Positions 52,943 to 62,612 are shown, counted from the first letter of the stretch. The stretch: 64,000 nt of DNA from Halocatena salina (GCF_023115355.1 NZ_CP096019.1:186001-250000), one strand, 5' to 3'. Notes: a model not told the origin generated them from the letters alone. A program made the numbers and translations.

Positions 52943-52967
52943 GACAGAAACGGACGTTGGAGCAGTT

Positions 52968-54641
52968 ATGTCGCTCGAAACCATTAACGCAGGTGTCTGG
53001 ACGCTCGTTCCACCCCTGCTTGCGATCGGATTGGCGTGGTACATCCGTGACGCACTCATCGGGCTGTTCGCCGGCATCGTCGGAGCGGGAATCGTGTACG
53101 GAGCGCATACACCGGTTGCAGTGGGCGTTCCAGAGGGACTCGCTGGGGGAATCTCCGGAATCGTTCTTGGTGGAGTGATGGGACTAACGGCTGTGCCAAC
53201 GCTGATTGCCACGGCACCGCTGTTCGACGACCCGTGGTACGTCGAGAACGTGTTGATCGCCCTGTTCATGATCGGCGGCATGATCGGTCTCATGATCCGG
53301 TCTGGGGCGATTCAGGGCGTCCTCGAAGCGCTCGCGGCACGTGTCGATTCCCCGGCCGACGCCGAACGAGCGTCGTTTTTGGCTGGGATGATCATCCATA
53401 TCGACGATTATTTCAATTGTCTAGTGGTCGGATCGATGATGCGACCGCTCACAGATCGGTACGACGTCTCACGGGCAAAGCTCGCCTACTACGTCGACAG
53501 CGCAGGGAGTCCAGCGGCTCGACTGGCGTTTTACTCGACGTGGGGGGTCGCACTCATCGGATTCATCGGACAAGGACTCGTTCAGGCACAAAAAGGGGGA
53601 TCACTGCCGTCGGGGATGGGGAATCTCGTTTCGGGCACCGGGCAAGAGGCTAGCGCGGCCACCGCAGAACTGTGGCCGCTGTTTTTCAACAGCCTACTGT
53701 TCGGCTTTTACTCGTGGATCGCGTTGATTCTCGCGGCACTGGTCGCGTGGCAGGTGGTTCCGAACTTCGGTCCGATGAAACGCGAAGAAGAACGTGCACG
53801 CAACGGTGATGGTGTCATCGGTCCGGACGCCAGTCCGATGATCTCCGAAGAGATGGATCGGTACGAGATGGCCGATGTGGCCACTCCCGACTGGCGTAAC
53901 TTCGCCGTTCCGATCGGGACGATGATCTTGCTCGCGTTTGCGGCGATGTTCTGGCGGGCGTCGCCGGTGATACAGGCCTCTGAGATGTCGACACTGTTTT
54001 CCATCGGCGGATACTCCCTGATCGTTCCTGACGGCGGGCAATGGTCGTTCAACATTGGCGATGTCAGGCTCGGACTGGCTGCCACTGGAGGACTGGTCGC
54101 GGCGTTCCTGTTGTACCGACTGCGGGGTGATATTCCGACGAACGCGGACGCAGCAGACGCCACCGTTCACGGCTTCAAAGGCATTCTCCTCGCTGCTGCC
54201 ATCCTCACGCTGGCGAGTTCGATCCAAAACAGCGTTACGACGCTCGGGATCTCCTCGTTCGTTACTAACTGGTTCACGGGCGTCCCTCCTGCGATCATCC
54301 CCGTTGCGCTCTTTCTCGTGACTGCATTCATCAGCTTCTCCGATGGAAGCTCGTGGGCGACCTACGGTATCATGTTCCCGATCGCCATGCCCATCGCGTT
54401 CACGACGGGCACGAACCTTCCGCTCGTCATGGGTGCAGTGTTCAGCGGCGGTATTTTCGGTGATCATTGTTCACCCATCAGTGACACGACCGTTCTCTCT
54501 TCGAGTACGAGCGGCAGCGACCACATGGTCCACGTCCGGACCCAGATCCCGTATGCGCTAGTGACGGCGGGAGTCACGGCAGTACTGTTCGTCGTCTTCG
54601 GCGTGCTAGTCCCACAGGGATTCAGGATCCTTCCGTACTGA
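52968..54641 (+). CDS. NhaC-family sodium/proton antiporter
   Basis: This membrane antiporter of 557 residues has a dozen or so hydrophobic segments and the NhaC landmarks HIDDYFNCLVVGSMMRP (acidic-aromatic ion path) and DGSSWATYGIMFPIAMPIA, then GGIFGDHCSPISDTTVLSS, conserved near the ion-binding aspartates. It exchanges sodium for protons across the cell membrane, important at high salt. A hydrophilic loop (KREEERARNGDGVIG) lies in the middle. It is monocistronic, with a TATA box at 52935-52942. Confidence 0.92.
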   Translation: MSLETINAGVWTLVPPLLAIGLAWYIRDALIGLFAGIVGAGIVYGAHTPVAVGVPEGLAGGISGIVLGGVMGLTAVPTLIATAPLFDDPWYVENVLIALFMIGGMIGLMIRSGAIQGVLEALAARVDSPADAERASFLAGMIIHIDDYFNCLVVGSMMRPLTDRYDVSRAKLAYYVDSAGSPAARLAFYSTWGVALIGFIGQGLVQAQKGGSLPSGMGNLVSGTGQEASAATAELWPLFFNSLLFGFYSWIALILAALVAWQVVPNFGPMKREEERARNGDGVIGPDASPMISEEMDRYEMADVATPDWRNFAVPIGTMILLAFAAMFWRASPVIQASEMSTLFSIGGYSLIVPDGGQWSFNIGDVRLGLAATGGLVAAFLLYRLRGDIPTNADAADATVHGFKGILLAAAILTLASSIQNSVTTLGISSFVTNWFTGVPPAIIPVALFLVTAFISFSDGSSWATYGIMFPIAMPIAFTTGTNLPLVMGAVFSGGIFGDHCSPISDTTVLSSSTSGSDHMVHVRTQIPYALVTAGVTAVLFVVFGVLVPQGFRILPY

Positions 54642-54705
54642 TCGGACGCCACGCGCGTGGGGAGTGACCGCGACGGTTTTACGCACGAATCGAATACCGT
54701 GGGTA

Positions 54706-55776
54706 ATGAGCACCCCCGATCCCGACGTGTACGAGCAGGGCCGTGGGATGGACGCGCACAATCAGGTGATGCGTGGAATTCGCGCGCGCAACCAGCAAAC
54801 GTACGATCCCCACGAACCAACGCGCGTCTGGCTGGATGAAGACAACACGCCCTCCGGCGTTCACCAGTCGCTGACGATTATCCTCAACACCGGCGGCTGT
54901 CGGTGGGCGCGCGCTGGCGGCTGTACGATGTGTGGGTACGTCGCCGAATCGGTCGATGGTGGAACCGTCTCCCACGACGCGCTAATCGACCAGATCGAAG
55001 CGTGTCTCGAACACGAACGCGAGCACGCCGACGCGCCCGCCGACCTCATCAAGATCTACACGTCCGGCTCCTTTCTCGACGAACGGGAAGTGCCAGCCCA
55101 AACGCGCCGAGCCATCGCCTCGACGTTCGCCGACCGCGAACGCATCGTCGTCGAAAGCCTTCCCGATTTCGTCGATCACGAGAAGCTCGAAGATTTCACC
55201 GCTACGGGCCTCGACGTGGACGTTGCGATCGGTCTCGAAACGGCGACCGACCGCGTTCGACACGACTGCATCAACAAGTATTTCGATTTCGAGGATTTCA
55301 GACGAGCGAGCGAGATTGCGAGCGCTGTCGGAGCAGGGATCAAAGCGTATCTCCTGATGAAACCGCCGTTTCTCACCGAATCCGAAGCCGTCACCGACAT
55401 GAAACGGTCGATCCGTCGGTGTGCCGAACACGCTCACACCGTCTCGATGAATCCGACAAACGTCCAGCGACACACGATGGTCGAGGAACTGTACCACGAA
55501 GGCGGCTACCGGCCACCGTGGCTCTGGTCGGTCACCGACGTGCTCCGAGAGACGGCCGATGTCGATGCCATCGTCGTCTCCGATCCCGTCGGTCACGGCA
55601 GCGATCGGGGACCACACAACTGTGGGGAGTGTGACGACCGAGTCCAAACCGCCATCAAGGATTTCGACCTCCGACAGGACCCCTCCGTGTTCGAACAAGT
55701 GTCATGTGATTGTAAATTGACGTGGAACGCGGTGATGGAACGGGAAACGGCCTACGGAAATCCATTACTTCATTGA
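54706..55776 (+). CDS. raSEA: Archaeosine biosynthesis radical SAM protein RaSEA
   Basis: RaSEA works with archaeosine synthase ArcS to make archaeosine at tRNA position 15. The 356-residue protein has NTGGCRWARAGGCTMCGYV, the radical-SAM cysteines (C-x-x-C in CTMCGY with an upstream Cys), SGSFLDEREV, AIGLETATDRVRHDC and a C-terminal CGECDDRV/CDCK region. The frame opens further upstream, but ATG 54706 precedes the family start. ArcS is not in the window. Confidence 0.9.
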   Translation: MSTPDPDVYEQGRGMDAHNQVMRGIRARNQQTYDPHEPTRVWLDEDNTPSGVHQSLTIILNTGGCRWARAGGCTMCGYVAESVDGGTVSHDALIDQIEACLEHEREHADAPADLIKIYTSGSFLDEREVPAQTRRAIASTFADRERIVVESLPDFVDHEKLEDFTATGLDVDVAIGLETATDRVRHDCINKYFDFEDFRRASEIASAVGAGIKAYLLMKPPFLTESEAVTDMKRSIRRCAEHAHTVSMNPTNVQRHTMVEELYHEGGYRPPWLWSVTDVLRETADVDAIVVSDPVGHGSDRGPHNCGECDDRVQTAIKDFDLRQDPSVFEQVSCDCKLTWNAVMERETAYGNPLLH

Positions 55777-55832
55777 TACTCGTGCGGGAGAACGTTCGGG
55801 TTTAAGGTTTCTCGCAAGAATTCTTTCGTAAG

Positions 55833-58800
55833 ATGGTCACCCCCGTCGGCTCCGACGATGTTTTTATTCGGTTGCTGCATCGGCGGATAGAGTTCCTACG
55901 GTGTCTCGAATCATCTCCCAGACAGAAACCGGAGATGGTAGATCGTCTCGAATGGTCGCGGTCAACCGTCGACCGTGCCGTTCGGGAACTCCAACAGGCC
56001 GGATTGCTAAAGCGTAGCAAAGAGGGGTATACGACTACACTCGCCGGTCGACTCGCCGCTGCCACGTACACCGAATTCACCGAGATGGTCTCTGATGTGC
56101 ACACGGCCACGCCGCTGCTCGAAACGCTCGATCGGGAGTACCCTGTACCCATGGCGTCCCTATGGGGCATAGAACCCGTTCCAATCGACGACCATACACC
56201 GTATGAGATTCCAACAGAGCTTCGGGAAGCGATCGAAGATGCCCACTCGCTCACAGCGCTTATGCCGGTCATCTCTGACCCGATCATACTGGAATTTTGC
56301 CAATCGCAAGCGGTGGAAGGTTCCTTAGATCTCACCCTGATCGTCGGACCGAATCTATACGATGCGCTTCACGAACGCTCCCCGGACACGCTTTCAGTGT
56401 TATCTCACCACGGACAGCGGTTCTTACGCGCAGCCCACTCACCACCACATCCCATGTTCCTTCTTGAAGGGTCTTCGGGACGGGAGGGGTTCGTCATCGT
56501 CTACGAGGAAGGGGCACATTCCGCGATGTTTCGGAACCGCCGCCAAGGTGCGTTCGAGGCTGCACAGGAGTACGTCGACTCGATCATCGAGCAAGCGACG
56601 GAGATCACTGACACAGGGGAGACGATGAAAAGACAGACTCCCATGATGGGCCCTCAGCAACGATCCCAGCCCGGCAGGACCGATAGCCACCCTCTAAGCG
56701 TGCTCGAGCGGGAAGGGTTCATCGAGCTGACCGACGCGTACATCGAATCTCACGAGCCGGGAGAGCCGACGACGAGCTGGCGAACCGGGATCGACTTCGC
56801 CGAGATCGCTGTTGGACACGCCATCGAACGCACGTACGACGGCGATCGTTCTCCGAGCACGGAGACGGACTCGCAAGCGTCATCTACTGGCGTCGAAGAG
56901 CCTACCAGCGGGCGGGCATCACTCGTTGGGACACTTCTCGATGGACTCAGTTCCGGGAACGACCACGCGCTAGTTGGACTTCCAGGCTCGGGAAAAAGCA
57001 CGGTTTGTAAGATGGTCGCCTATCGGTGGCACGAGACCGACCGCGGAGACGTACTTTACCGAGAGGGAGGAGCTGGTCGGACGTTCACCAGCACGGCGGC
57101 ACTTCGTGCTCGGCTACGTGAATGTGAGGGCCACGCCCTGATCGTCATCGAAGACGTCCTTTCACCCGAGGCCAAGGCCGTGTTTCGGGTGATGGCTGAC
57201 TACCGTGACGATCCGGCGGTGACGTTCCTCGTCGAATCGCGTGAACACGCGTGGGCTGATCCGTCGGCGTCCTCTTCAGGGTTGGCACCCCGGCTCGACA
57301 GCTACCGAACCGAATCGATCGACTGCGTGCGAATGCCAGCGCTAGATATCATCGAATGCGAACGTCTCATTCGCCACTTCGAAGCGATGCAGGGCCGACA
57401 ACTCGCCATTGAAGTCTCCGATCTTCTCGACTCCCCCGAACAGAGCAGCGATCCCGCCACGTTGCTCGTCGTACTCCATCGGCTCGTGTTGTCGGTCGAT
57501 CCACTCGCCTCGGTTCGAGACACGACTCCGACAACGCTCACAGAGGACGTTCGACGAACGTTCGACGATCTGCGAGCGGTCGGTGATCGGGCGCTCGACG
57601 TCGGCGTGCTCGTTTCGTTGCTCAACGCTGCCGACATCGGCGTACATCCCGAACTCGTCTACGCACTCACCTCGGAAACGACCGAAGCGATCGAAGAAGC
57701 CCTAGCGCTGCTAGAAGGACGCGTCATCTTCGACCGATCCGACAGCGACGACGAGAACGAAAACAACGGAATGCCGTCCTACCGATCGGTTCACAAATCG
57801 TGGTCCGTACTGTTTCTCAGACAGCTCCACGAACGGGTGACCAGTGTCGACGAGATGCGGGCTGCACAGCGTCGATTCGGTCGGGTTGTCACAGCTCTGT
57901 TGTCGTTAGCCGACGACCAGACCAAGCGGGCCTGTATCGACTGGCAGAGTACTGGCACCTCAACCGTGATCAAAGAGATCTCCGCCGATCCACAGGCGTG
58001 GGCCGACGAGACCACAGAACGTCTCTTCACCCTTGGTCTCACCCATTCTTCGCTCGTTCCGTTGTTCGAAACGAGCGCGAATTCGTGGATCGAACTTCCC
58101 GAGGCGTGTTCGGACGAGATGGAAATTCGCTGCACGGAGTGGTGTGGACGGATGGCTTTACAGGCGGGAGCGCCGGATCAGGCAGCGACGGAGTTCGAAC
58201 ACCTTGCTGCGCTGGCAGACGATCCCCCCGCGTCGGTCGATGCCGACTGTTTGGAGGCTAGATGCCTGAAATACCAGGGGACGGTCGCGTTTCGACGGAG
58301 CGAGTACGATCGTGCGGAGTCGTTCTACAACCGCAGCCGCCGGGCCTATCGTGCGGCGGGTGATGAGCAAGGTGAAGCCGACGTAGTCAACAATCTCGGG
58401 ATCGTCGCGTGGTCGCGTGGTGAACTTGCTGCCGCAAAGGAACGACTCCAATGGAGTCTCGACCGGTACCAGAAACTGGGTGATCACGTCGCCGCGGCTG
58501 ATGCCAGATTCAACCGGGCGATGGTACTCAACGTGGAAGGTGATACCGAAACCGCAACGGAGCAGTATCAGGTCTGTCTCGATCGGTACCGATCGGCGGG
58601 CAACAGCCGGTCGGAGGCGAATGCACTCAACAATCTCGGCGTTCTCAAGCGCGAGTGTGGCGAGCTGGACACCGCAGAGCGTCATCTCACCAGGGCATTC
58701 GACACGTATCGCGACGTCGGAGACGAACTCGGACAAGCAGGCAGTCTCCACGGCTTGGGGTATGTCGCCCAGATTCGCGGTAACTTCGAGCGCGCAGTCG

Positions 58801-59528
58801 AGTATTACGAGCGCAGTCTCGATCGCTATCGTGATGCCAGTGACACACACGGGGTGGCGCGCTGTCTCCACGATCACGCCACCTTGGATCGCCGTCGAGG
58901 CAGGCTCGACGCTGCCAAACAGCGGTACGAACGCAGCTATGATCTCCGCGTTGACATCGGAGATCAACGCGGGATCGCAGAGTGTCTCATCAGCCTCGGT
59001 CGGATCGCTCTGCGTACGGGCGCGATCGAGACCGCGCTGGATCGCGTGAAGTGCGGTCTCGATCGCTACCGGCAACACGGCGACGTGCGCGGTGAAGCCA
59101 CTGCTCTAGAGCTTCTGGGAGCGCTTTACCGCAATACCGGGCGAACCGAGCGCGCAAAGGACAGTCTCGATCGGAGCCTCGAACGAACCCGAGAGAGCAA
59201 CCACCGGCTCGGTGAAGCACGAACGCTACGCGAACTCGGTCGGCTTGCAGAGGTGCACGACGACCTCGAACGGGCCAAAGAACACCACGAGTCGGCTCTG
59301 TCGACGTTCAGTGACATCGGCGCGCGACCCGACGTCGTCGAGACGTGCCACGAACTCGTGGCTATTTGTGAAGCGCTCGACGAGCCAGAGACAGCGGCGA
59401 CCCACCGCAACACGGCTATCGAATTCGAATGTGTCATCGGAACCGACCACGACACGCTGAATCGACGGACCGATGGTCGGACGACGTCACAACCACCCCC
59501 TTCAACCGACGGAACGACTAACAGCTAG
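55833..59528 (+). CDS. Giant regulator: HTH-FilR1-like domain + STAND-like NTPase + TPR array
   Basis: This is the longest gene in the window (1231 residues). Residues 5-75 are a winged HTH (RLEWSRSTVDRAVRELQQAG), followed by a FilR1-like middle domain (about 80-260; LTALMPVISDPIILEFC, MFLLEGSSGREGFVIVY). That is the usual complete layout of a 260-residue haloarchaeal regulator. After a linker, a P-loop NTPase has GLPGSGKST (382-390), a Walker B-like LIVIEDV (436-442) and a sensor-like FLVESRE (about 464). The C-terminal half (about 775-1200) holds roughly ten 40-residue tetratricopeptide repeats (NNLGIVAWSRGELAAAKERL). The whole is a STAND-type layout: effector, switch, sensor array. A TTTAAG near 55801 may serve as promoter. 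Confidence 0.88.
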   Translation: MVTPVGSDDVFIRLLHRRIEFLRCLESSPRQKPEMVDRLEWSRSTVDRAVRELQQAGLLKRSKEGYTTTLAGRLAAATYTEFTEMVSDVHTATPLLETLDREYPVPMASLWGIEPVPIDDHTPYEIPTELREAIEDAHSLTALMPVISDPIILEFCQSQAVEGSLDLTLIVGPNLYDALHERSPDTLSVLSHHGQRFLRAAHSPPHPMFLLEGSSGREGFVIVYEEGAHSAMFRNRRQGAFEAAQEYVDSIIEQATEITDTGETMKRQTPMMGPQQRSQPGRTDSHPLSVLEREGFIELTDAYIESHEPGEPTTSWRTGIDFAEIAVGHAIERTYDGDRSPSTETDSQASSTGVEEPTSGRASLVGTLLDGLSSGNDHALVGLPGSGKSTVCKMVAYRWHETDRGDVLYREGGAGRTFTSTAALRARLRECEGHALIVIEDVLSPEAKAVFRVMADYRDDPAVTFLVESREHAWADPSASSSGLAPRLDSYRTESIDCVRMPALDIIECERLIRHFEAMQGRQLAIEVSDLLDSPEQSSDPATLLVVLHRLVLSVDPLASVRDTTPTTLTEDVRRTFDDLRAVGDRALDVGVLVSLLNAADIGVHPELVYALTSETTEAIEEALALLEGRVIFDRSDSDDENENNGMPSYRSVHKSWSVLFLRQLHERVTSVDEMRAAQRRFGRVVTALLSLADDQTKRACIDWQSTGTSTVIKEISADPQAWADETTERLFTLGLTHSSLVPLFETSANSWIELPEACSDEMEIRCTEWCGRMALQAGAPDQAATEFEHLAALADDPPASVDADCLEARCLKYQGTVAFRRSEYDRAESFYNRSRRAYRAAGDEQGEADVVNNLGIVAWSRGELAAAKERLQWSLDRYQKLGDHVAAADARFNRAMVLNVEGDTETATEQYQVCLDRYRSAGNSRSEANALNNLGVLKRECGELDTAERHLTRAFDTYRDVGDELGQAGSLHGLGYVAQIRGNFERAVEYYERSLDRYRDASDTHGVARCLHDHATLDRRRGRLDAAKQRYERSYDLRVDIGDQRGIAECLISLGRIALRTGAIETALDRVKCGLDRYRQHGDVRGEATALELLGALYRNTGRTERAKDSLDRSLERTRESNHRLGEARTLRELGRLAEVHDDLERAKEHHESALSTFSDIGARPDVVETCHELVAICEALDEPETAATHRNTAIEFECVIGTDHDTLNRRTDGRTTSQPPPSTDGTTNS

Positions 59529-59537
59529 GCCGCTTCG

Positions 59538-60227
59538 CTATGTGTTCGAGACAGTAAACCCTTCGAGGATGGGGTGGCCGTCCGTCCCGTTCTCGGCGAT
59601 CGCCGGAAGCGTGGCACGTTCGGGGTGAGGCATCAACACCGCCGTCGTGTCGCGTTCCCCGAGCACGCCAGCGACGTTGTCCGTCGATCCGTTCGGATTC
59701 GCCGCCTCGGTGACCGCTCCGGTAGCATCACAGTACCGGAAAAGAACCCGATCGTCGGCGTTTAGCTCCGATAGTCTCTCTTCTGCGATCTCGAACCGTC
59801 CTTCACCATGGGCGATCGGCAGCGAAATGACCGCTCCCTCCTCGTAGGCGTGCGTCCACGGCGTGTTCGCGTTCTCGACCCTGAGATGGACGTGCTCACA
59901 TTGAAACCGCGCGCTCCGGTTCGTGGTGAACGCGCCGGGCGTGAGACGTGCCTCACAGCCGATTTGTGCGCCGTTACACACTCCCAACACGGGCGTTCCG
60001 TCCTCGATACACTGACGAACATCCTCCATCACCGGCGACCGGGCGGCCATCGCACCGGCACGGAGGTAATCACCGTAGGAAAATCCACCCGGAAGGACGA
60101 TTCCGTCGGTTTCGGTGGGAAGACCGTCCTCGTGCCAGACGCGCTGAGCTTCCAATCCCACGTGGTCGAGCGCACGGACGACATCCCGGTCGCAGTTGCT
60201 CCCACCGAACTGCACCACTGCGATCAT
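59538..60227 (-). CDS. purQ: Phosphoribosylformylglycinamidine synthase subunit PurQ
   Basis: PurQ supplies ammonia from glutamine for the FGAM synthase step of purine synthesis. The 229-residue class-I amidotransferase starts MIAVVQFGGSNCDRD and has VLPGGFSYGDYLRAG, the nucleophile Cys in VLGVCNGAQIG, and the His/Glu pair in MPHPERA. The start overlaps the stop of purS by four bases. The synthetase subunit PurL is not in this window. It is convergent with the giant TPR gene. Confidence 0.96.
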   Translation of the reverse strand: MIAVVQFGGSNCDRDVVRALDHVGLEAQRVWHEDGLPTETDGIVLPGGFSYGDYLRAGAMAARSPVMEDVRQCIEDGTPVLGVCNGAQIGCEARLTPGAFTTNRSARFQCEHVHLRVENANTPWTHAYEEGAVISLPIAHGEGRFEIAEERLSELNADDRVLFRYCDATGAVTEAANPNGSTDNVAGVLGERDTTAVLMPHPERATLPAIAENGTDGHPILEGFTVSNT

Positions 60228-60475
60228 CGGTCCGTAACCACGACCTCATAGTCATGAATGGTTGGATTCGCAAGGAGACGCTCGGCCATCTCCTCGGCAC
60301 GCTCGGCGGCTGCTTCGCTCGATTCGGCGTCGAAATCGATCTCGAATCGATCGGCAGAACGCAGCGCGTTTACATCAAATCCCAGCCGCGAAAGCGCTTG
60401 CTGTGTCGTCTCTGCCTCCGGATTGAGAACACCCCGCTTCGGACGGACGGTCACTGTCGCCGTGTACGCGGTCAT
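60224..60475 (-). CDS. purS: Phosphoribosylformylglycinamidine synthase subunit PurS
   Basis: PurS is the small structural subunit that links PurQ and PurL in archaeal and Gram-positive FGAM synthase. The 83-residue protein starts MTAYTATVTVRPKRGVLNPE and shows ALSRLGFDVNALRSADRFEI, the family core. It is translationally coupled to purQ and is probably the first gene of the operon. The upstream stretch is AT-rich. Confidence 0.95.
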   Translation of the reverse strand: MTAYTATVTVRPKRGVLNPEAETTQQALSRLGFDVNALRSADRFEIDFDAESSEAAAERAEEMAERLLANPTIHDYEVVVTDR

Positions 60476-60777
60476 TAATCCCGTCTCGGGGTTGAGAAGC
60501 CAAATGGGTTGTTATCTCGATCATACAGCCTCACCACGACTGTACACATATTACGGTCACTACATGAATCGCTACGTCATAACGAAACGAATGATCATAA
60601 CATAGTTGTCGTATCAGAAATACATAAATAAGTAATAGTAGAGTACAATAATGAACCTACACTCTAGCCGATTAGTTTTATATTATCTATAAATCAAAAC
60701 GATTCTCTATAGTCAGACAATTAACCAAATGATATAATTGTCCAGATTATAAAGAGATCAGTATCGGTCTGATAAGC
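60476..60777. other. AT-rich intergenic region upstream of the B3/B4-domain gene
   Basis: About 300 bases are clearly richer in A and T than the surrounding genes and have no reading frame of note. The 3' half contains AATACATAAATAAGTAATAG, TTTTATATTATCTATAAATC and AGATTATAAAG. One such run (ATTATAAA at 60746-60753) has the spacing of a promoter for the gene at 60778. The rest may hold regulatory sites or be remnants of foreign DNA. Confidence 0.5.
60746..60753 (+). promoter_or_regulatory. TATA box for the B3/B4-domain gene
   Basis: ATTATAAA is centred about 28 bases before the ATG at 60778, the spacing of leaderless haloarchaeal genes. Confidence 0.6.
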
Positions 60778-61467
60778 ATGGATAGCATCAATGAAATCGT
60801 CATTCATGGCGATGCTCATAAACTGGGTATCAATCCCGTGGGGTGTGTCATTCGGAATCTCGATATTCAATCGGAAACGAACGAATTGGATGATGAGATT
60901 CGAGCAGTAGAAAAACAACTTACAAACGACGCTGAGTCGGTTCTCCAATCCCAAGACGTGGTTGGATCCCGGGAACTTTTCAGCCGGCTCGGATATCCTG
61001 AACAAGAGCCTGCTGGGGAGCAGCTCGTAACGCTCATCGAAACGAGCGGACTCAATCGTCACAATCACGTTGTAGATGCGTACAACATCGTCGGGGGACG
61101 CTCCGGCGCTGTTATGGGGATGCACGATACAGCGCAACTCGGTGAGAAGATCACGGTTAGACGTGCTGATGGAGGTGAAACGATGCTGCCGATCTTCCAC
61201 GATGAGCCGGAGACGGCATCGAACGGCGATCTAATCTGGGAGTCCGAAGAAGACGTATTAGCTCTTCTCGGTCCGATCAGTCGTGACGCAGATGCATTCA
61301 AAGTTACCGAATCCACAGAAGAAGTCCTTCTAATGATTCCCGGGAATGACAAGACGTCCGAAGAACACAACCGACGACTGTGTATTCAAACGTTTGACCT
61401 CATCGAGCAGGTCAATCCCGATGCAGAGTTGGAATTCATCGACGTGAAAAAACCCGCGCTTCACTAG
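60778..61467 (+). CDS. B3/B4 tRNA-binding-domain protein
   Basis: This soluble 229-residue protein has the middle region SRELFSRLGYPEQEPAGEQLVTL, then VVDAYNIVGGRSGAVMGMHD and LGPISRDADAFKVTESTEEV, which match the B3/B4 domain of phenylalanyl-tRNA synthetase beta chains and free-standing editing-like proteins (COG3382 type). These may bind or deacylate misacylated tRNA. It is not part of a synthetase here. Its stop codon TAG lies within a CTAG shared with the opposite-strand XRE gene. A role as an amino-acid-related regulator is also possible. Confidence 0.85.
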   Translation: MDSINEIVIHGDAHKLGINPVGCVIRNLDIQSETNELDDEIRAVEKQLTNDAESVLQSQDVVGSRELFSRLGYPEQEPAGEQLVTLIETSGLNRHNHVVDAYNIVGGRSGAVMGMHDTAQLGEKITVRRADGGETMLPIFHDEPETASNGDLIWESEEDVLALLGPISRDADAFKVTESTEEVLLMIPGNDKTSEEHNRRLCIQTFDLIEQVNPDAELEFIDVKKPALH

Positions 61468-62387
61468 ATCGGTTCCGCTTTTTCCCACAAGTATTCGAAT
61501 ATATTTATCGACTCTTTCAGGTGGTCAGTGTCCATCACCATCGTCCCTTGAGCTGATTCTGCGGGCCCGATCGTGTATCCGACCCATCTATCGGAGCAGT
61601 AATCATGTTCTAAGAGAAAATCGTATATCACGGGGTGTTCAGATCGTAACTCCTCCATATCTAACCGGTAAAGACCACACCCGGTGATCGTCGGCGTATT
61701 GGTCACACGGAATTTACAATTATTCCTTACAGTCGCTTCACTGTGCATATTGTCTATCAACAGGTCCCTGAACGAATCGACAACAGATACCCAATCATCG
61801 CTATTGGCGGGAAGAAGATACCGGTACGTGTGCCCTTGACTCAAATTTTTCACAACAGTCGTAAAGAATTTCCCGGGCGTTTCGGTCTGGGGATCAAGCA
61901 GATTATAATGGAATGATTTGAGTAACAACCGTATCTCGACGCTGTTTTCTTCCAACGCCAACACTTGCGGATTACTCATCGTCCCCGAGAACAGCTGCTG
62001 TGTCGAAGAATCCGACAGATAATTTTCAATCTCTTCGTCCAACTTTTGTGAAATCCTGTGTCCCACGTTCGAGACCATAGAGATCCGTTGTGCCTGTCGA
62101 AGCTGTGAATCTTGTAACGACTCCCCCATGTACCGAACCACAGGCCCGGCATTTATCTCACTGCTGTCAGCGTTTTCACCAAAAACGAGATAGTCGAGAC
62201 TGACGTCGAACACCTCGGACATCGAGACGAGAGAATCGAAGCTCGGTCGTGCTTGGCCCTGCCGGTATGCCGATAATGTTGCTCCAGAAATCCCCATTTT
62301 ATCTGCAATTTCGGCATTTGTTTCATTTGAGAGAGCAAGTAACTCGGAGATTTTACTTTCGAGTTTGATCTCACTCGTATCCTTCAT
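61464..62387 (-). CDS. XRE-family HTH regulator with unknown C-terminal domain
   Basis: Residues 8-68 form a Cro/C1-type HTH (NAEIADKMGISGATLSAYRQG, then PSFDSLVSMSEVFDVSLDYL). The remaining 240 residues are an unrecognised domain with SVEIRLLLKSFHYNLLDP, LSQGHTYRYLLPANSDDW and TGCGLYRLDMEELRSEHP. The LSQGHTYRYLLP pattern is reminiscent of effector domains in bacterial XRE regulators, but I cannot assign it. A full XRE regulator of bacterial style is unusual among the other transcription factors of this window. CTATAATC (62410-62417) is centred about 26 bases before the ATG, so it is likely leaderless. Confidence 0.82.
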   Translation of the reverse strand: MKDTSEIKLESKISELLALSNETNAEIADKMGISGATLSAYRQGQARPSFDSLVSMSEVFDVSLDYLVFGENADSSEINAGPVVRYMGESLQDSQLRQAQRISMVSNVGHRISQKLDEEIENYLSDSSTQQLFSGTMSNPQVLALEENSVEIRLLLKSFHYNLLDPQTETPGKFFTTVVKNLSQGHTYRYLLPANSDDWVSVVDSFRDLLIDNMHSEATVRNNCKFRVTNTPTITGCGLYRLDMEELRSEHPVIYDFLLEHDYCSDRWVGYTIGPAESAQGTMVMDTDHLKESINIFEYLWEKAEPI

Positions 62388-62612
62388 AGTCGTACCTAAT
62401 ACCGGATCGCTATAATCAGTAGTGGATTGTATATCTCAAATATAGCCTAATGAAAACCATGTGAAGTGAATAATAACTAGGTTATAAGCTGCCATGGTCT
62501 GTGCACATATATGAGAAAACATCGTGTATCACTAAATCACAACAACCATACACGCATAAGAAAATGAAGTATCGTATGAAAGTAATGAATACGGATAGCT
62601 GCTGGTGTAAAA
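62388..62612. other. AT-rich intergenic region with the XRE promoter
   Basis: The minus-strand TATA box CTATAATC (on the plus strand 62410-62417) lies about 26 bases upstream of the XRE start at 62387. The remaining 200 bases are AT-rich with several ATG codons in other frames, but no frame is convincingly coding before 62613. No repeat was identified. Confidence 0.5.

Noticed and set aside
53694-54467. 257-codon minus-strand reading frame
   Set aside because: It is antisense to nhaC and very charged, without a domain.
58158-59078. 306-codon minus-strand reading frame
   Set aside because: It is antisense to the TPR array; the repeating sequence makes it open by chance.
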